Positions 28,520 through 37,194 of a stretch of DNA of 64,000 nucleotides are shown piece after piece. The translations under genes and the position numbers were made by a program. The notes beneath the pieces are model-generated. The model was given only the letters and a program-made list of their open reading frames with translations, did no database searches and had not been told where the DNA came from. The stretch comes from Aquidulcibacter sp. (GTDB taxonomy: Bacteria > Pseudomonadota > Alphaproteobacteria > Caulobacterales > Aquidulcibacteraceae). Numbering within the stretch: the stretch's first letter is position 1; every line of letters begins with the position of its first letter. The stretch lies in the NCBI GenBank assembly GCA_027532555.1, contig JAPZTJ010000008.1, positions 124,001 through 188,000 of the forward strand, given 5' to 3'.

Positions 28520-29571
28520 TCGCCCCCTCCTAAGAGGTTTTGGCTCTTCTTCTCTTGCTCTGCCCGCCATGCCCGCCAACGCAGGACATTGCGATGATGC
28601 TCGGCATAGGTCTCAGAGAAAACATGCCCGCCTGTGCCATCGGCGACAAAGAAGATTTCGCGGGTGCGGGGTGGGTTCAGAACAGCCGCCAAAGCATCCT
28701 TGCCGGGATTGGCAATCGGCGTCGGGGGCAAGCCTTGGATCACATAGGTATTCCAAGGATGAGGGTTTTCGATGTCGCTACGGAAAATTTTGCGGCGCAA
28801 AGGTGCACCCTTGGTGATGCCGTAAATGATCGTTGGGTCAGACTGCAGCTTCATGCCAAGGCGTAGGCGGTTGACAAAGACAGCCGCCACACGGGGCCGC
28901 TCTTCAGCAATGCCGGTTTCTTTCTCCACAATGGAGGCCAAAATGATCGCCTCTTGCTTCGTGGCAATCGGTAGGTCTGGCGCGCGCTTTAGCCACAACT
29001 CGTCAATGAGAGCTTGGTGGCTGTCCTGCATCCGCTTGACGACACTTGCGCGCGTATCGCCCCGTTGGATCGGATAGGTGTCAGGGTTTAAGGTCCCTTC
29101 TGGCGGAGCGGGTGGTAATTCTCCAGCCAGAAAGCGGTTCGCCTTAAGCCGCGTATAGATTTGGCTGACGCTCCACCCCTCAGGCAGCACCACAACCCGC
29201 TTCACGCCTTCGCCACTGGATAGGATTTTCGCTATGCGGCCCGGCGTCGCGCCAGAGGGAATCTCATACTCCGCAATCTTCAAGTCTGCCGCGGAACCAT
29301 CGATCGCCACCGCCAAGCGAAAACCAAGCGCAGAGCGCACCAACCCTTCCTTTTGGAGACGAGCGCCCACAGTGCTGGCAGAATCGCCGTCTGCCACAAC
29401 AAAGAAGCTCGACTCGCCTTCTTTGGCTTTCGGGCCCGGCCCCAATAGGAACAGGCCCGCGCCGAGGACGAATAAAATCGACGCGATGCCCAGACCAACC
29501 CAGAGTCGTTCCCACATGGCTTTGGCCTGTGCGGCCTTTTTGCCTCGCACTTTGGCGACGGGATCGGTCAT
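28516..29571 (-). CDS. mltG: Endolytic murein transglycosylase MltG
   Basis: 351 residues. One N-terminal membrane helix (about 25-45) is followed by a LysM-like region. The catalytic domain has the active-site Glu in ILASIVEKETG, then FVNRLRLGMKLQSDPTIIYG. The family cleaves nascent glycan strands near the inner membrane and helps set chain length. Its ATG overlaps the fabF stop (TAATG). The fabF-mltG-yicC-gmk order is a common alphaproteobacterial arrangement. Confidence 0.95.
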   Translation of the reverse strand: MTDPVAKVRGKKAAQAKAMWERLWVGLGIASILFVLGAGLFLLGPGPKAKEGESSFFVVADGDSASTVGARLQKEGLVRSALGFRLAVAIDGSAADLKIAEYEIPSGATPGRIAKILSSGEGVKRVVVLPEGWSVSQIYTRLKANRFLAGELPPAPPEGTLNPDTYPIQRGDTRASVVKRMQDSHQALIDELWLKRAPDLPIATKQEAIILASIVEKETGIAEERPRVAAVFVNRLRLGMKLQSDPTIIYGITKGAPLRRKIFRSDIENPHPWNTYVIQGLPPTPIANPGKDALAAVLNPPRTREIFFVADGTGGHVFSETYAEHHRNVLRWRAWRAEQEKKSQNLLGGGE

Positions 29572-30851
29572 TAGACCGCTTTCAGGATCAGCGCCGCGTT
29601 GGTGCCGCCAAAGCCAAAGGAATTGGACAGCACAGCCTTGGCAACCACTTTCTTGGCCTCGAGCGGAACCAAATCAATCTGGGTCTCAACCGATGGATTG
29701 CGCAGATTAAGTGTCGGGGGAGCAATTTGATCCCGTAACACCAGAAGCGAGAAAATCGCCTCAACAGAGCCTGCGGCGCCCAGAAGATGGCCAATGGCGG
29801 ACTTGGTTGAGGACATGGTCAAGCCCTGGGTTTCCGCGCCAAACAAACGCTCCACCGCCCGCAATTCGATTTCGTCACCTAAGGGGGTCGAAGTGCCGTG
29901 CGCGTTGACATAGCCGATGTCAGAAGCCGCGAGTCCGGCGTCTTTCAACGCAGAGCGCATGGCCCGGAAGCCACCATTGCCGTCCTCAGAGGGGGCTGTG
30001 ATGTGATACGCATCACCCGACATGCCATAGCCGGCGACTTCGCCATATATCTTGGCGCCGCGCGCCTTGGCGTGCTCATATTCTTCCAAGACGACAACGC
30101 CTGCGCCTTCACCCAATACAAAGCCATCGCGGTCTTTGTCATAGGGGCGAGAAGCCGAAGTTGGGTCCTCATTAAAGCCACTCGACAGCGCGCGCGCTGC
30201 GGCAAAGCCTGCAATGCCGATCTTACACACCGCAGCCTCACAGCCGCCTGCAACCATGACATCTGCATCGCCATATTTGATGATGCGGGCGGCATCGCCA
30301 ATGGCGTGCGCGCCGGTGGCACAAGCGGTCACCACCGAATGGTTGGGGCCTTTGAAGCCGTGCTTGATCGACACATGGCCAGAAGTCAGATTGATCAGCG
30401 CCGAGGGTACGAAGAAGGGGCTGATCTTGCGATGCCCTTCTTTCTCTAGAAGCAGCGCATTGTCTGCAATGGTGGAAAGCCCGCCAATGCCAGAACCAAT
30501 CATGACGCCAGTGCGCTCTTGCTGCTCTTCGGTTTCGGCAACCCAGCCAGAATCTGCAATCGCTTCATTAGCGGCTGCGACTCCATACAAAATAAATTCA
30601 TCGACGCGCCGACGGTCCCGCGAGGACATCGCGGTTTCAGGATCGAAAGACCCCGCCACATCAACTCCACCGCCACCGCGCCCAGTCGTCCAAGGGACTT
30701 CACAAGCATAGTGCACAGGCAGGTCAGATGCATCAAACGCAGAGATGGTGCCTGCCCCGTTTGCACCGGACAACAGGCTTTTCCAAACGAAATCGGCCCC
30801 GACCCCGATTGGGGTGACGAGGCCGATTCCCGTCACGACAACGCGACGCAT
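29571..30851 (-). CDS. fabF: Beta-ketoacyl-ACP synthase II
   Basis: 426 residues. The active-site Cys is in VVTACATGAHAIGDA, and the two His are in NAHGTSTPLGDEIE and SAIGHLLGAAGSVEA. The C-terminal NSFGFGGTNAALI is present. It elongates acyl-ACP with malonyl-ACP. It lies 7 bp after acpP. The chain is slightly longer than E. coli FabF (413) because of an insertion around residues 55-75 (VPWTTGRGGGGVDVA). Confidence 0.97.
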   Translation of the reverse strand: MRRVVVTGIGLVTPIGVGADFVWKSLLSGANGAGTISAFDASDLPVHYACEVPWTTGRGGGGVDVAGSFDPETAMSSRDRRRVDEFILYGVAAANEAIADSGWVAETEEQQERTGVMIGSGIGGLSTIADNALLLEKEGHRKISPFFVPSALINLTSGHVSIKHGFKGPNHSVVTACATGAHAIGDAARIIKYGDADVMVAGGCEAAVCKIGIAGFAAARALSSGFNEDPTSASRPYDKDRDGFVLGEGAGVVVLEEYEHAKARGAKIYGEVAGYGMSGDAYHITAPSEDGNGGFRAMRSALKDAGLAASDIGYVNAHGTSTPLGDEIELRAVERLFGAETQGLTMSSTKSAIGHLLGAAGSVEAIFSLLVLRDQIAPPTLNLRNPSVETQIDLVPLEAKKVVAKAVLSNSFGFGGTNAALILKAV

Positions 30852-30858
30852 GTTCTGA

Positions 30859-31095
30859 TCAGCCAGCGTTGGCCGAAATGAACTTCACCGCGTCGCCGAC
30901 GGTTTGGATCTTTTCAGCAGCATCATCTGGGATCTCAACGCCAAACTCTTCTTCAAAAGCCATGACAAGTTCCACTGTATCGAGGCTGTCTGCGCCCAGA
31001 TCATCAATGAAGCTCGCATTTTCAACGACTTTTTCCGCATCAGCGTCCAAGTGTTCAATTACGATCTTTTTTACGCGGTCGAAAACGTCAGACAT
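30859..31095 (-). CDS. acpP: Acyl carrier protein
   Basis: 78 residues, highly acidic, four-helix pattern. The phosphopantetheine site is Ser37 in [18 protein letters not shown]. It carries the growing acyl chain for FabD/G/F/H and PlsX in this window. GAGGA lies 6 nt before ATG 31095. The 126-bp gap behind fabG holds a small hairpin (31114-31130) and probably an independent promoter, as expected for a very abundant protein. Confidence 0.98.
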   Translation of the reverse strand: MSDVFDRVKKIVIEHLDADAEKVVENASFIDDLGADSLDTVELVMAFEEEFGVEIPDDAAEKIQTVGDAVKFISANAG

Positions 31096-31113
31096 TGTTG
31101 GTCCTCGAATCCT

Positions 31114-31130
31114 GCCGAAGTCCCTTCGGC
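31114..31130 (-). other. Hairpin in the acpP leader
   Basis: GCCGAAG, three-base loop, CTTCGGC: a perfect 7-bp stem 19 bp before the acpP start. No T-run, so it is not a standard terminator; it could stabilise the acpP mRNA 5' end or come from processing. Confidence 0.35.
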
Positions 31131-31221
31131 GTTGTTATAGTTACCGTTTTGCCAACATAGCGCCACGGGAGTTCAACGAATTAGCACCTTTGGCTTGAGG
31201 CCGCTAGCGCCAAAACAGTAC

Positions 31222-31956
31222 CTAAATCATCGCCATTCCGCCATTCACGTGCAAAGTCTGCCCCGTAACATAGCTGGCCTGATCGGAAGCTAGATAGACA
31301 ACCGCTGCAGCAATGTCATCAGGCTGACCGAGTCGAGCGGCAGGAATAGACTTAGTAATCGCCTCTTTTTGCGCCTCATTGAGTGCATCTGTCATCGGCG
31401 AGACAATAAAGCCTGGCGCGATACAATTGGCTGTAATGCCGCGGGAAGCCAGTTCTTGCGCAATGGATTTCGTAAAGCCGATCATGCCTGCTTTCGAAGC
31501 TGCATAATTGGCTTGGCCCGGATTACCAGTGACGCCCACAACGGACGTGATCGCAATGATCCGGCCCAAGCGTCGCTTCATCATGCCCTTCGAGGCTGCA
31601 CGCGCAAGGCGGAAGTAGGAGCCAAGATTGACATCGAGCACGCGCTCAAAGTCCTCATCCTTCATGCGCAGGAGCAAGCCGTCTTTGGTGATCCCGGCAT
31701 TTGCGACCAAAATGTCCAAGCCGCCGAGCGCCTCTTCAGCCCGCCCAATCAGACCGTCAGTCTCTTCTGGGCTAGACAGATTGCAGGCTAGAGCCACGCT
31801 ACCCGGCAATTCTGCGCTTAAGGCGTCCAACGCCTCTTGGCGTGTGCCCGACAAGGCGACTTGCGCGCCAGCAGCGTGCAAAGCACGCGCAATGGCCCCG
31901 CCAATGCCCCCGGTTGCGCCAGTTACGAGCGCCTTTTTACCTGTTAGATCAAACAT
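31222..31956 (-). CDS. fabG: 3-oxoacyl-ACP reductase
   Basis: 244 residues. NADPH-binding TGATGGIGGAIARAL, NNAG-type ILVANAGITKDGLL, and catalytic Tyr/Lys in YAASKAGM. The end is GQTLHVNGGMAMI, exactly like FabG. It reduces 3-oxoacyl-ACP in each elongation cycle. It sits 20 bp after fabD on the same strand. Confidence 0.96.
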   Translation of the reverse strand: MFDLTGKKALVTGATGGIGGAIARALHAAGAQVALSGTRQEALDALSAELPGSVALACNLSSPEETDGLIGRAEEALGGLDILVANAGITKDGLLLRMKDEDFERVLDVNLGSYFRLARAASKGMMKRRLGRIIAITSVVGVTGNPGQANYAASKAGMIGFTKSIAQELASRGITANCIAPGFIVSPMTDALNEAQKEAITKSIPAARLGQPDDIAAAVVYLASDQASYVTGQTLHVNGGMAMI

Positions 31957-31976
31957 CTGCGTCGTCTCTTTCGTCT

Positions 31977-32918
31977 CTAGGTCAAGGAAGCGGCAAATGC
32001 CGCAATTTCGTCTGCACCGGTTAAGGCAAGGGAGGTCGCTTCTGGGGCGATGCGCTTAGACATGCCTGTCAGCACACTGCCTGCGCCGAGTTCCACAAAT
32101 TGGGTGGCACCTTGGGCGGCAAACCAGCCGATCGACTCCCGCCATCTAACGCGGCCGGTTACTTGCTCAACCAGCAATCTGGCAATGGTGTCGGGGTCTT
32201 GCGTCGGCTCCACCGTGACATTGGACAGCACGGGGACGATGGGCTTGTGGATGGCGGTTGCAGCAAGCGCTGCGGCCATTTCTTCAGCTGCGGGGGCCAT
32301 CAAAGGGCAATGGAAGGGCGCGGACACAGACAATGGGATCGCACGTGCACCCATTTCTTTTGCGGCTGCAATGGCCGCATCCACGCCCTCTTTCGTTCCA
32401 GAAATGACGATGTTGCCAGCATTGTTGTCATTGGCCACCACACAGACACCCACCTTCGCACCCGCAGCAGCTGCAGCTTCAGCCAAGGCCAAATCCACTT
32501 TGGGGCCAATCAAACTCGCCATGGCACCAAGACCCGGCGCGACCGCGCGTTGCATAGCTTGACCGCGCAAGCGCAGCAGACGGGCAGCATCACCAATTGA
32601 AAAAGCGCCCGCCGCTGTCAGTGCCGAATATTCGCCCAGGGAGTGGCCAGCGACAAACGAAGCCCGGTCAACACCGATGCCAAAGTCTGTTCGCAAGACG
32701 GTCACAACTGCCATACTGACAGCCATCAAGGCGGGCTGGGCATTTTCAGTCAGCGTCAGCGTCTCAATCGGACCTTCTGCCATCAGGCTCGACAGCTTTT
32801 GGCCAAGCGCGTCATCAATCTCTGCAAAGACTTGCTTTGCGGCGGGGAATGCTTCGGCAAGGGCAACACCCATACCGACGCTTTGGCTACCTTGGCCGGG
32901 AAATTGGAAAATCAGCAT
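31977..32918 (-). CDS. fabD: Malonyl-CoA-ACP transacylase
   Basis: 313 residues. FPGQGSQSVGMG at the N-terminus, nucleophile Ser93 in AGHSLGEYSAL, and catalytic His in SAPFHCPLMAPA. It moves malonyl from CoA to AcpP. First gene of the fab run; the 54-bp gap to the LysE-type gene carries a weak ribosome site. Confidence 0.96.
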   Translation of the reverse strand: MLIFQFPGQGSQSVGMGVALAEAFPAAKQVFAEIDDALGQKLSSLMAEGPIETLTLTENAQPALMAVSMAVVTVLRTDFGIGVDRASFVAGHSLGEYSALTAAGAFSIGDAARLLRLRGQAMQRAVAPGLGAMASLIGPKVDLALAEAAAAAGAKVGVCVVANDNNAGNIVISGTKEGVDAAIAAAKEMGARAIPLSVSAPFHCPLMAPAAEEMAAALAATAIHKPIVPVLSNVTVEPTQDPDTIARLLVEQVTGRVRWRESIGWFAAQGATQFVELGAGSVLTGMSKRIAPEATSLALTGADEIAAFAASLT

Positions 32919-32972
32919 GATTTGGCGTTAGCCTCGCAAGCCCGATTAGGCAAGTGGGTGGTAGGACTGGGG

Positions 32973-33617
32973 TTAGACGGGATGGGCCCAGCCATCCCAA
33001 GCCAGCCAAGCGGCAATACCCAAAAGGGCCAGGGTAAAAAAGATATTCAAATAAGTACGCCGCTCACCAGCGCTCAGCCAGGGCCGAAGGCTCCCTGCTG
33101 CCAGAACAATGGCCAAATGTACGCCTGTTGCGACGCCAATATGGGTAAGACCCAACCAAAGACTTTGAAGCCACACTTGATCGCCACCCTCCTCCACAAA
33201 GCGCGGCAGCAGCGTGACGTAAAAGAGGGCGGCCTTAGGGTTTAGGATATTGAGGGTTAGGCCGCGCATAAAATGCCGTCCGGCATGGCTTGGCGCGCCT
33301 TCTGCAACAACCAAACCGGTTTCTGCGCCTTGTCTGGCACGCTCAATCCAAGGCTCAAAGGCCAGATAGATCAGATAAAGCACGCCCAACCAGCGTAGCC
33401 CTGCCAACAGTTGGGGTTGGGCGGCCATCAGAGCACCTAGCCCGGCAATCGCCGCGATCAGATAAAGACATAGGCCAAAGGCAATGCCCAAGACCGCTTG
33501 GAGTCCTGCTGCCCTGCCCTTATCGAGGGTCAAAGTCGCCAGCCAAGCCATGTTTGGCCCAGGCGTAAGCTCTAAAAGAGCGACGACCAGCAAAAACTCT
33601 ATCCAATTAAGTGTCAC
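32973..33617 (-). CDS. LysE/RhtB-family amino-acid exporter
   Basis: 214 residues with six predicted membrane helices. The family signature is LELTPGPNMAWLATLTL, with a glycine-rich second helix (GIAFGLCLYLIAAIAGLGA). RhtB/LysE proteins export amino acids such as homoserine, threonine or lysine; substrate cannot be predicted. The start is GTG 33617 after GGGAAG. The divergent 287-bp gap to rpsF contains no convincing gene. Confidence 0.88.
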   Translation of the reverse strand: MTLNWIEFLLVVALLELTPGPNMAWLATLTLDKGRAAGLQAVLGIAFGLCLYLIAAIAGLGALMAAQPQLLAGLRWLGVLYLIYLAFEPWIERARQGAETGLVVAEGAPSHAGRHFMRGLTLNILNPKAALFYVTLLPRFVEEGGDQVWLQSLWLGLTHIGVATGVHLAIVLAAGSLRPWLSAGERRTYLNIFFTLALLGIAAWLAWDGWAHPV

Positions 33618-33904
33618 GCGAACCGCTTCCCATTTTCATTATTGAACAAGCAGTTTCGCTGTCATGAATCCTTTGCGCAAGGCCAGATTTGGTGGCCTTA
33701 CTGCGCGCCACCCCTTCCCTTTTCCACAGATAAGTGCTTTACGCCTCGCTTCATTGATTGCGGTCCGCCCGCATGAGCGACTTTGTGTGCCTAACAAGCT
33801 CATCAGCACGAAGAAGCTGCGACGCGGAACCATCAGGTGGTTTAGTCCCCGCTGAACCATTTGCCGCAGTCCTCTTGGGGCGCATCAAACGGAAATGGAT
33901 TCTC

Positions 33905-34282
33905 ATGCCGTTCTACGAACATATCATTATTTCGCGGCCAGATATCTCGCCGCAGCAAGTTGACGAACTGGTTGAAGGCATCACCACTTTGATCACCGAA
34001 AAAGGTGGCAAAGTTGGTAAAGTCGAATATTGGGGCCTACGCAACTTGGCTTACCGGATCAACAAAACCCGCAAGGGGCACTATTCGTTGATCAACATCG
34101 ATGCTCCAGCCGCAGCAGTCCATGAAATGGAACGCCTGCAGCGCATCAACGAAAATGTCATGCGCTACATGACCATCGCCGTTGAAGAGCTTGAAGAAGG
34201 TCCTTCGCCTATTTTGGCCCGTCGTGAACGCGACGAAAAGAAACAGCGCGCTCGCACTGAAACCAACGGGATGGATTACTGA
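33905..34282 (+). CDS. rpsF: 30S ribosomal protein bS6
   Basis: 125 residues. [35 protein letters not shown] and the [16 protein letters not shown] segment are typical. The C-terminus is charged. In the ribosome it pairs with bS18 at the platform. The ATG at 33905 gives the canonical N-terminus; the longer open frame back to 33758 does not look like protein. rpsR starts 3 bp after the stop. The long leader could carry autoregulatory structure but I could not define one. Confidence 0.97.
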   Translation: MPFYEHIIISRPDISPQQVDELVEGITTLITEKGGKVGKVEYWGLRNLAYRINKTRKGHYSLINIDAPAAAVHEMERLQRINENVMRYMTIAVEELEEGPSPILARRERDEKKQRARTETNGMDY

Positions 34283-34284
34283 TC

Positions 34285-34542
34285 ATGACTTCCAAGTTCA
34301 CCATCTCCAACCTGCCATCGCGTCGTCCGTTTGCACGCCGCCGTAAGGTTTGCCCGTTCTCTGGCGATCAAGCGCCAAAGATCGACTTCAAAGATGTGAA
34401 GCTGTTGCAGCGTTACTTGTCCGAAAAGGGCAAGATCGTGCCATCGCGCATCACCGCCGTCAGCCAAAAGAAGCAACGCGAACTCGCCAAAGCGATCAAG
34501 CGTGCCCGCGTCTTGGCTCTTCTTCCCTATCACGTCGTTTAA
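34285..34542 (+). CDS. rpsR: 30S ribosomal protein bS18
   Basis: 85 residues, basic. The core [20 protein letters not shown] and [20 protein letters not shown], with the end [12 protein letters not shown], is diagnostic. A single Cys remains in place of a zinc-binding set. It is placed 3 bp after rpsF and 12 bp before rplI. Confidence 0.98.
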   Translation: MTSKFTISNLPSRRPFARRRKVCPFSGDQAPKIDFKDVKLLQRYLSEKGKIVPSRITAVSQKKQRELAKAIKRARVLALLPYHVV

Positions 34543-34554
34543 GGAGACGCCGAC

Positions 34555-35130
34555 ATGGACATCATCCTGCTCGAACGCGTCGGCCGCCTTGGCGGTATTG
34601 GCGACATCGTATCGGTAAAGCCAGGCTATGCGCGCAACTATTTGTTGCCGCAAAAGAAAGCTCTGCGCGCTACGGAATCCAACAAAAAACTGTTTGAATT
34701 GCAGCGCGCGGTACTCGAGACCCGCAACGCAGACGCCCGTGCAGCAGCGGAAGCTGCTTCTGAGGGCTTGGCCGGACAGGCTTTCTTGCTGATCCGTGCT
34801 GCTGGCGAAAGTGGCCAATTGTACGGTTCGGTTGCCGCTCGCGACATCGCCGAAGCAGCCAATGCCGCTGGCTTCCAAGTTGCTCGTAACCAAGTCCAAC
34901 TTGACACGCCAATCAAGGCTATCGGCTATCAGACTGTGAAGATCCGTCTTCACCCTGAAGTCGAAGTTGAAGTTTTCATCAACGTGGCTCGCACACCTGA
35001 TGAAGCTGAACGTCAAGCCAAGGGCGAAAACGTCATCAATTCACAATTTGACGAAGATCGCGTCGCAGCAGCCGAACAAGCCGCTGAGATCGCCGAGAAC
35101 GCTGTGCAATTGGACGGCTACGAAGTCTAA
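34555..35130 (+). CDS. rplI: 50S ribosomal protein bL9
   Basis: 191 residues. N-terminal domain MDIILLERVGRLGGIGDIVS and PGYARNYLLPQKKAL, a long connecting helix, and a C-terminal domain ending near VNVARTPDEA. It has about 40 extra residues compared with E. coli (149), an acidic tail seen in other alphaproteobacteria. Strong AAGGAG 8 nt before ATG. The operon ends at the terminator 35164-35198. Confidence 0.97.
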   Translation: MDIILLERVGRLGGIGDIVSVKPGYARNYLLPQKKALRATESNKKLFELQRAVLETRNADARAAAEAASEGLAGQAFLLIRAAGESGQLYGSVAARDIAEAANAAGFQVARNQVQLDTPIKAIGYQTVKIRLHPEVEVEVFINVARTPDEAERQAKGENVINSQFDEDRVAAAEQAAEIAENAVQLDGYEV

Positions 35131-35163
35131 TGGACCACCCTTTGGGTGCCTAATCTTATCTAC

Positions 35164-35198
35164 AAAGCCCCGCAGGTTTACCTGTGGGGCTTTTGTTT
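35164..35198 (+). terminator. Rho-independent terminator of rpsF-rpsR-rplI
   Basis: A 13-bp stem (AAAGCCCCGCAGG / CCTGTGGGGCTTT, one G-U pair) with a TTTA loop, followed by TGTTT. Located 34 bp after the rplI stop. Confidence 0.92.
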
Positions 35199-35277
35199 AA
35201 TCGAGGCACGCCCCTGATCGCCCGACTTGGACAACAATCATAAGGAGAATTTAAGACAATTCGCATATGATTCTCGC

Positions 35278-37140
35278 ATGAGTGATCCGCGCGCATCCGC
35301 CAGAGATTTGGAATCTACTGAACTAGTAGCGATCTACGCCCCGATGGCGCGCGCTTATGCATTGATTTTGGGTGTTTATTATATTCTGCTCACAGCAGGT
35401 CACCTTTTGGTGCTGAAAGGGAACCTCGCCATTGTTATGGCGTGTCTGGCAGCGACCTCTGGCGTTTTAATCCTGTCACTACGCTTTACACTATTGCAAA
35501 CCGTCAAGGACCTCAAAGTTTTGGGGCTGAGCGTTTTCTTAGTGAATCTATTCGCTGTCGCCAATGTCGTCACGCATGCAAGCTATGCCGGTGATGAAAT
35601 CCAATTTGTTTATTTGCTGATGATTGCCTTTAGCAGCGGAATTCTGGGGCCGACGCTTGGTGTCGTCGGTGTCAGCTTGGCGCTTGTGACAGTAGGGGCG
35701 GTCTTCCTGACCATTACTGGCTCCGAAGCCCTGATTGTGACCAAGTTTTTCACGGGAGTAACGGCAGTTGCTGGCAGCCTTGCAGCAACAGTCTTTTTGC
35801 ACCGTATGGTCCGAAGCCAAGTCGATTTCCGGGTCCAGTCCCAAGATTTGCTTGAGATTGTTGAGCGTGAACGAATTCGGGCGCAAAACATGGCGGATGA
35901 AGCCGACTTCGCCAATCGTGCCAAAACAGATTTTCTGGCCAATATGAGCCATGAATTGCGGACCCCCCTGAATGGGGTAGTCGGCATCGCTAATACGTTG
36001 GCAGCCACGAAGCTTGATGTTCAGCAAAAGGAAATGGTCGATCTGATCGACGCGTCCGGTCGGACGTTGGCACGCCTCTTGTCAGACATTCTCGACTTCT
36101 CAAAAATTGAAGCCGGTAAAGTTGAGATTGAGCGGGTCGCGTTTGATTTGCGCGCCGAACTTGATGCCTCGGCACTTCTGCTTCAGACCTATGCTGCCGA
36201 CAAGAAGTTACAATTTGGCGTGACTTATGGGGAGCATGCGCGAGGCTGGTACTTTGGCGACGCGACGCGGATCAAACAGATTGTTGCCAATCTAGTTTCC
36301 AACGCCGTCAAATTTACCGACCAGGGTGAAGTCCAAGTCTTCATTAATTGGTCTGAGGCTTCCGAAATCCTCGAGATCAAAGTTTGTGACACAGGCATTG
36401 GCTTTGACAAAGAAACCGGTCGACGGCTGTTCCAGCGCTTTATCCAAGCAGATACTTCCATCACCCGTCGCTTTGGTGGCACTGGCCTAGGCCTAGCCAT
36501 TTGTCGCGGCCTTATTGAAGCTATGGGCGGAGGTATGAATTGGGAGTCCGAGCCCGGTGAAGGTTCGACCTTTATTGTTCGCATTCCACTAGAGCGCGAA
36601 ATGGCTCCAAGCCTGACAGCCTCGCCCGATGCCTCACAAGAGCCTGTTGCGTCAGATATTGATGCACCCCTTCGGATATTGGCGGCCGAAGATCACCCCA
36701 CGAACCAGAAAGTACTGCGTCTGATCCTCGAGCCATTGGGCATAGACCTGACGATGTGCGACGATGGGATGGCTGCACTTAAAGCCTATCAATCAAGCCG
36801 TTTCGACGTTGTTTTGATGGATATGCAAATGCCGGTCATGGATGGTTTGACGGCAACTCAGGCCATTCGCGAACATGAAAAAGCACATCATCTTCCGGCA
36901 ACGCCTATCGTGATGGTTACAGCCAATGCGATGCGGCAACATCGCGATCAAGCGATCGAAGCAGGTGCCAACAGCCATTTGGCCAAGCCTTTCACGCCAT
37001 CTTCTCTGATGATTGCAATCGAAGCAGCCCTTGCCGAAGCGCAAGTGTATGAAGATATGAACGGCGATACGTCAAAAGCGGTCGAAACAAATGGCCCAAC
37101 ACATCTATCCACAGATGAAAAAATGCTGGGGATGTTCTAG
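35278..37140 (+). CDS. Hybrid sensor histidine kinase with receiver domain
   Basis: 620 residues. Five or six hydrophobic segments occupy about 25-190. A short coiled coil leads to HisKA with MSHELRTPLNGVVG. The HATPase has N-box VANLVSNAVKFTD and GGTGLGLAICRGL. A receiver domain at about 480-600 has acidic pair ED, phospho-Asp in VVLMDMQMPVMDG and Lys in HLAKPF. There is no Hpt domain, so phosphate must pass to a separate protein. Start uncertain: ATG 35278 gives a sensible N-terminus but a weak ribosome site. It stands alone between rplI and dnaB. Confidence 0.85.
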   Translation: MSDPRASARDLESTELVAIYAPMARAYALILGVYYILLTAGHLLVLKGNLAIVMACLAATSGVLILSLRFTLLQTVKDLKVLGLSVFLVNLFAVANVVTHASYAGDEIQFVYLLMIAFSSGILGPTLGVVGVSLALVTVGAVFLTITGSEALIVTKFFTGVTAVAGSLAATVFLHRMVRSQVDFRVQSQDLLEIVERERIRAQNMADEADFANRAKTDFLANMSHELRTPLNGVVGIANTLAATKLDVQQKEMVDLIDASGRTLARLLSDILDFSKIEAGKVEIERVAFDLRAELDASALLLQTYAADKKLQFGVTYGEHARGWYFGDATRIKQIVANLVSNAVKFTDQGEVQVFINWSEASEILEIKVCDTGIGFDKETGRRLFQRFIQADTSITRRFGGTGLGLAICRGLIEAMGGGMNWESEPGEGSTFIVRIPLEREMAPSLTASPDASQEPVASDIDAPLRILAAEDHPTNQKVLRLILEPLGIDLTMCDDGMAALKAYQSSRFDVVLMDMQMPVMDGLTATQAIREHEKAHHLPATPIVMVTANAMRQHRDQAIEAGANSHLAKPFTPSSLMIAIEAALAEAQVYEDMNGDTSKAVETNGPTHLSTDEKMLGMF

Positions 37141-37194
37141 CCTCGTTCTGCGTCGCACAGGTGATTCGCTGCGCGACACCTGAAAGAGTGCGAC

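Noticed and set aside
33618..33904. Coding frames in the rpsF leader, including extension of rpsF to 33758
   Set aside because: The extension does not resemble bS6 and lacks a ribosome site; canonical MPFYEH start fits.
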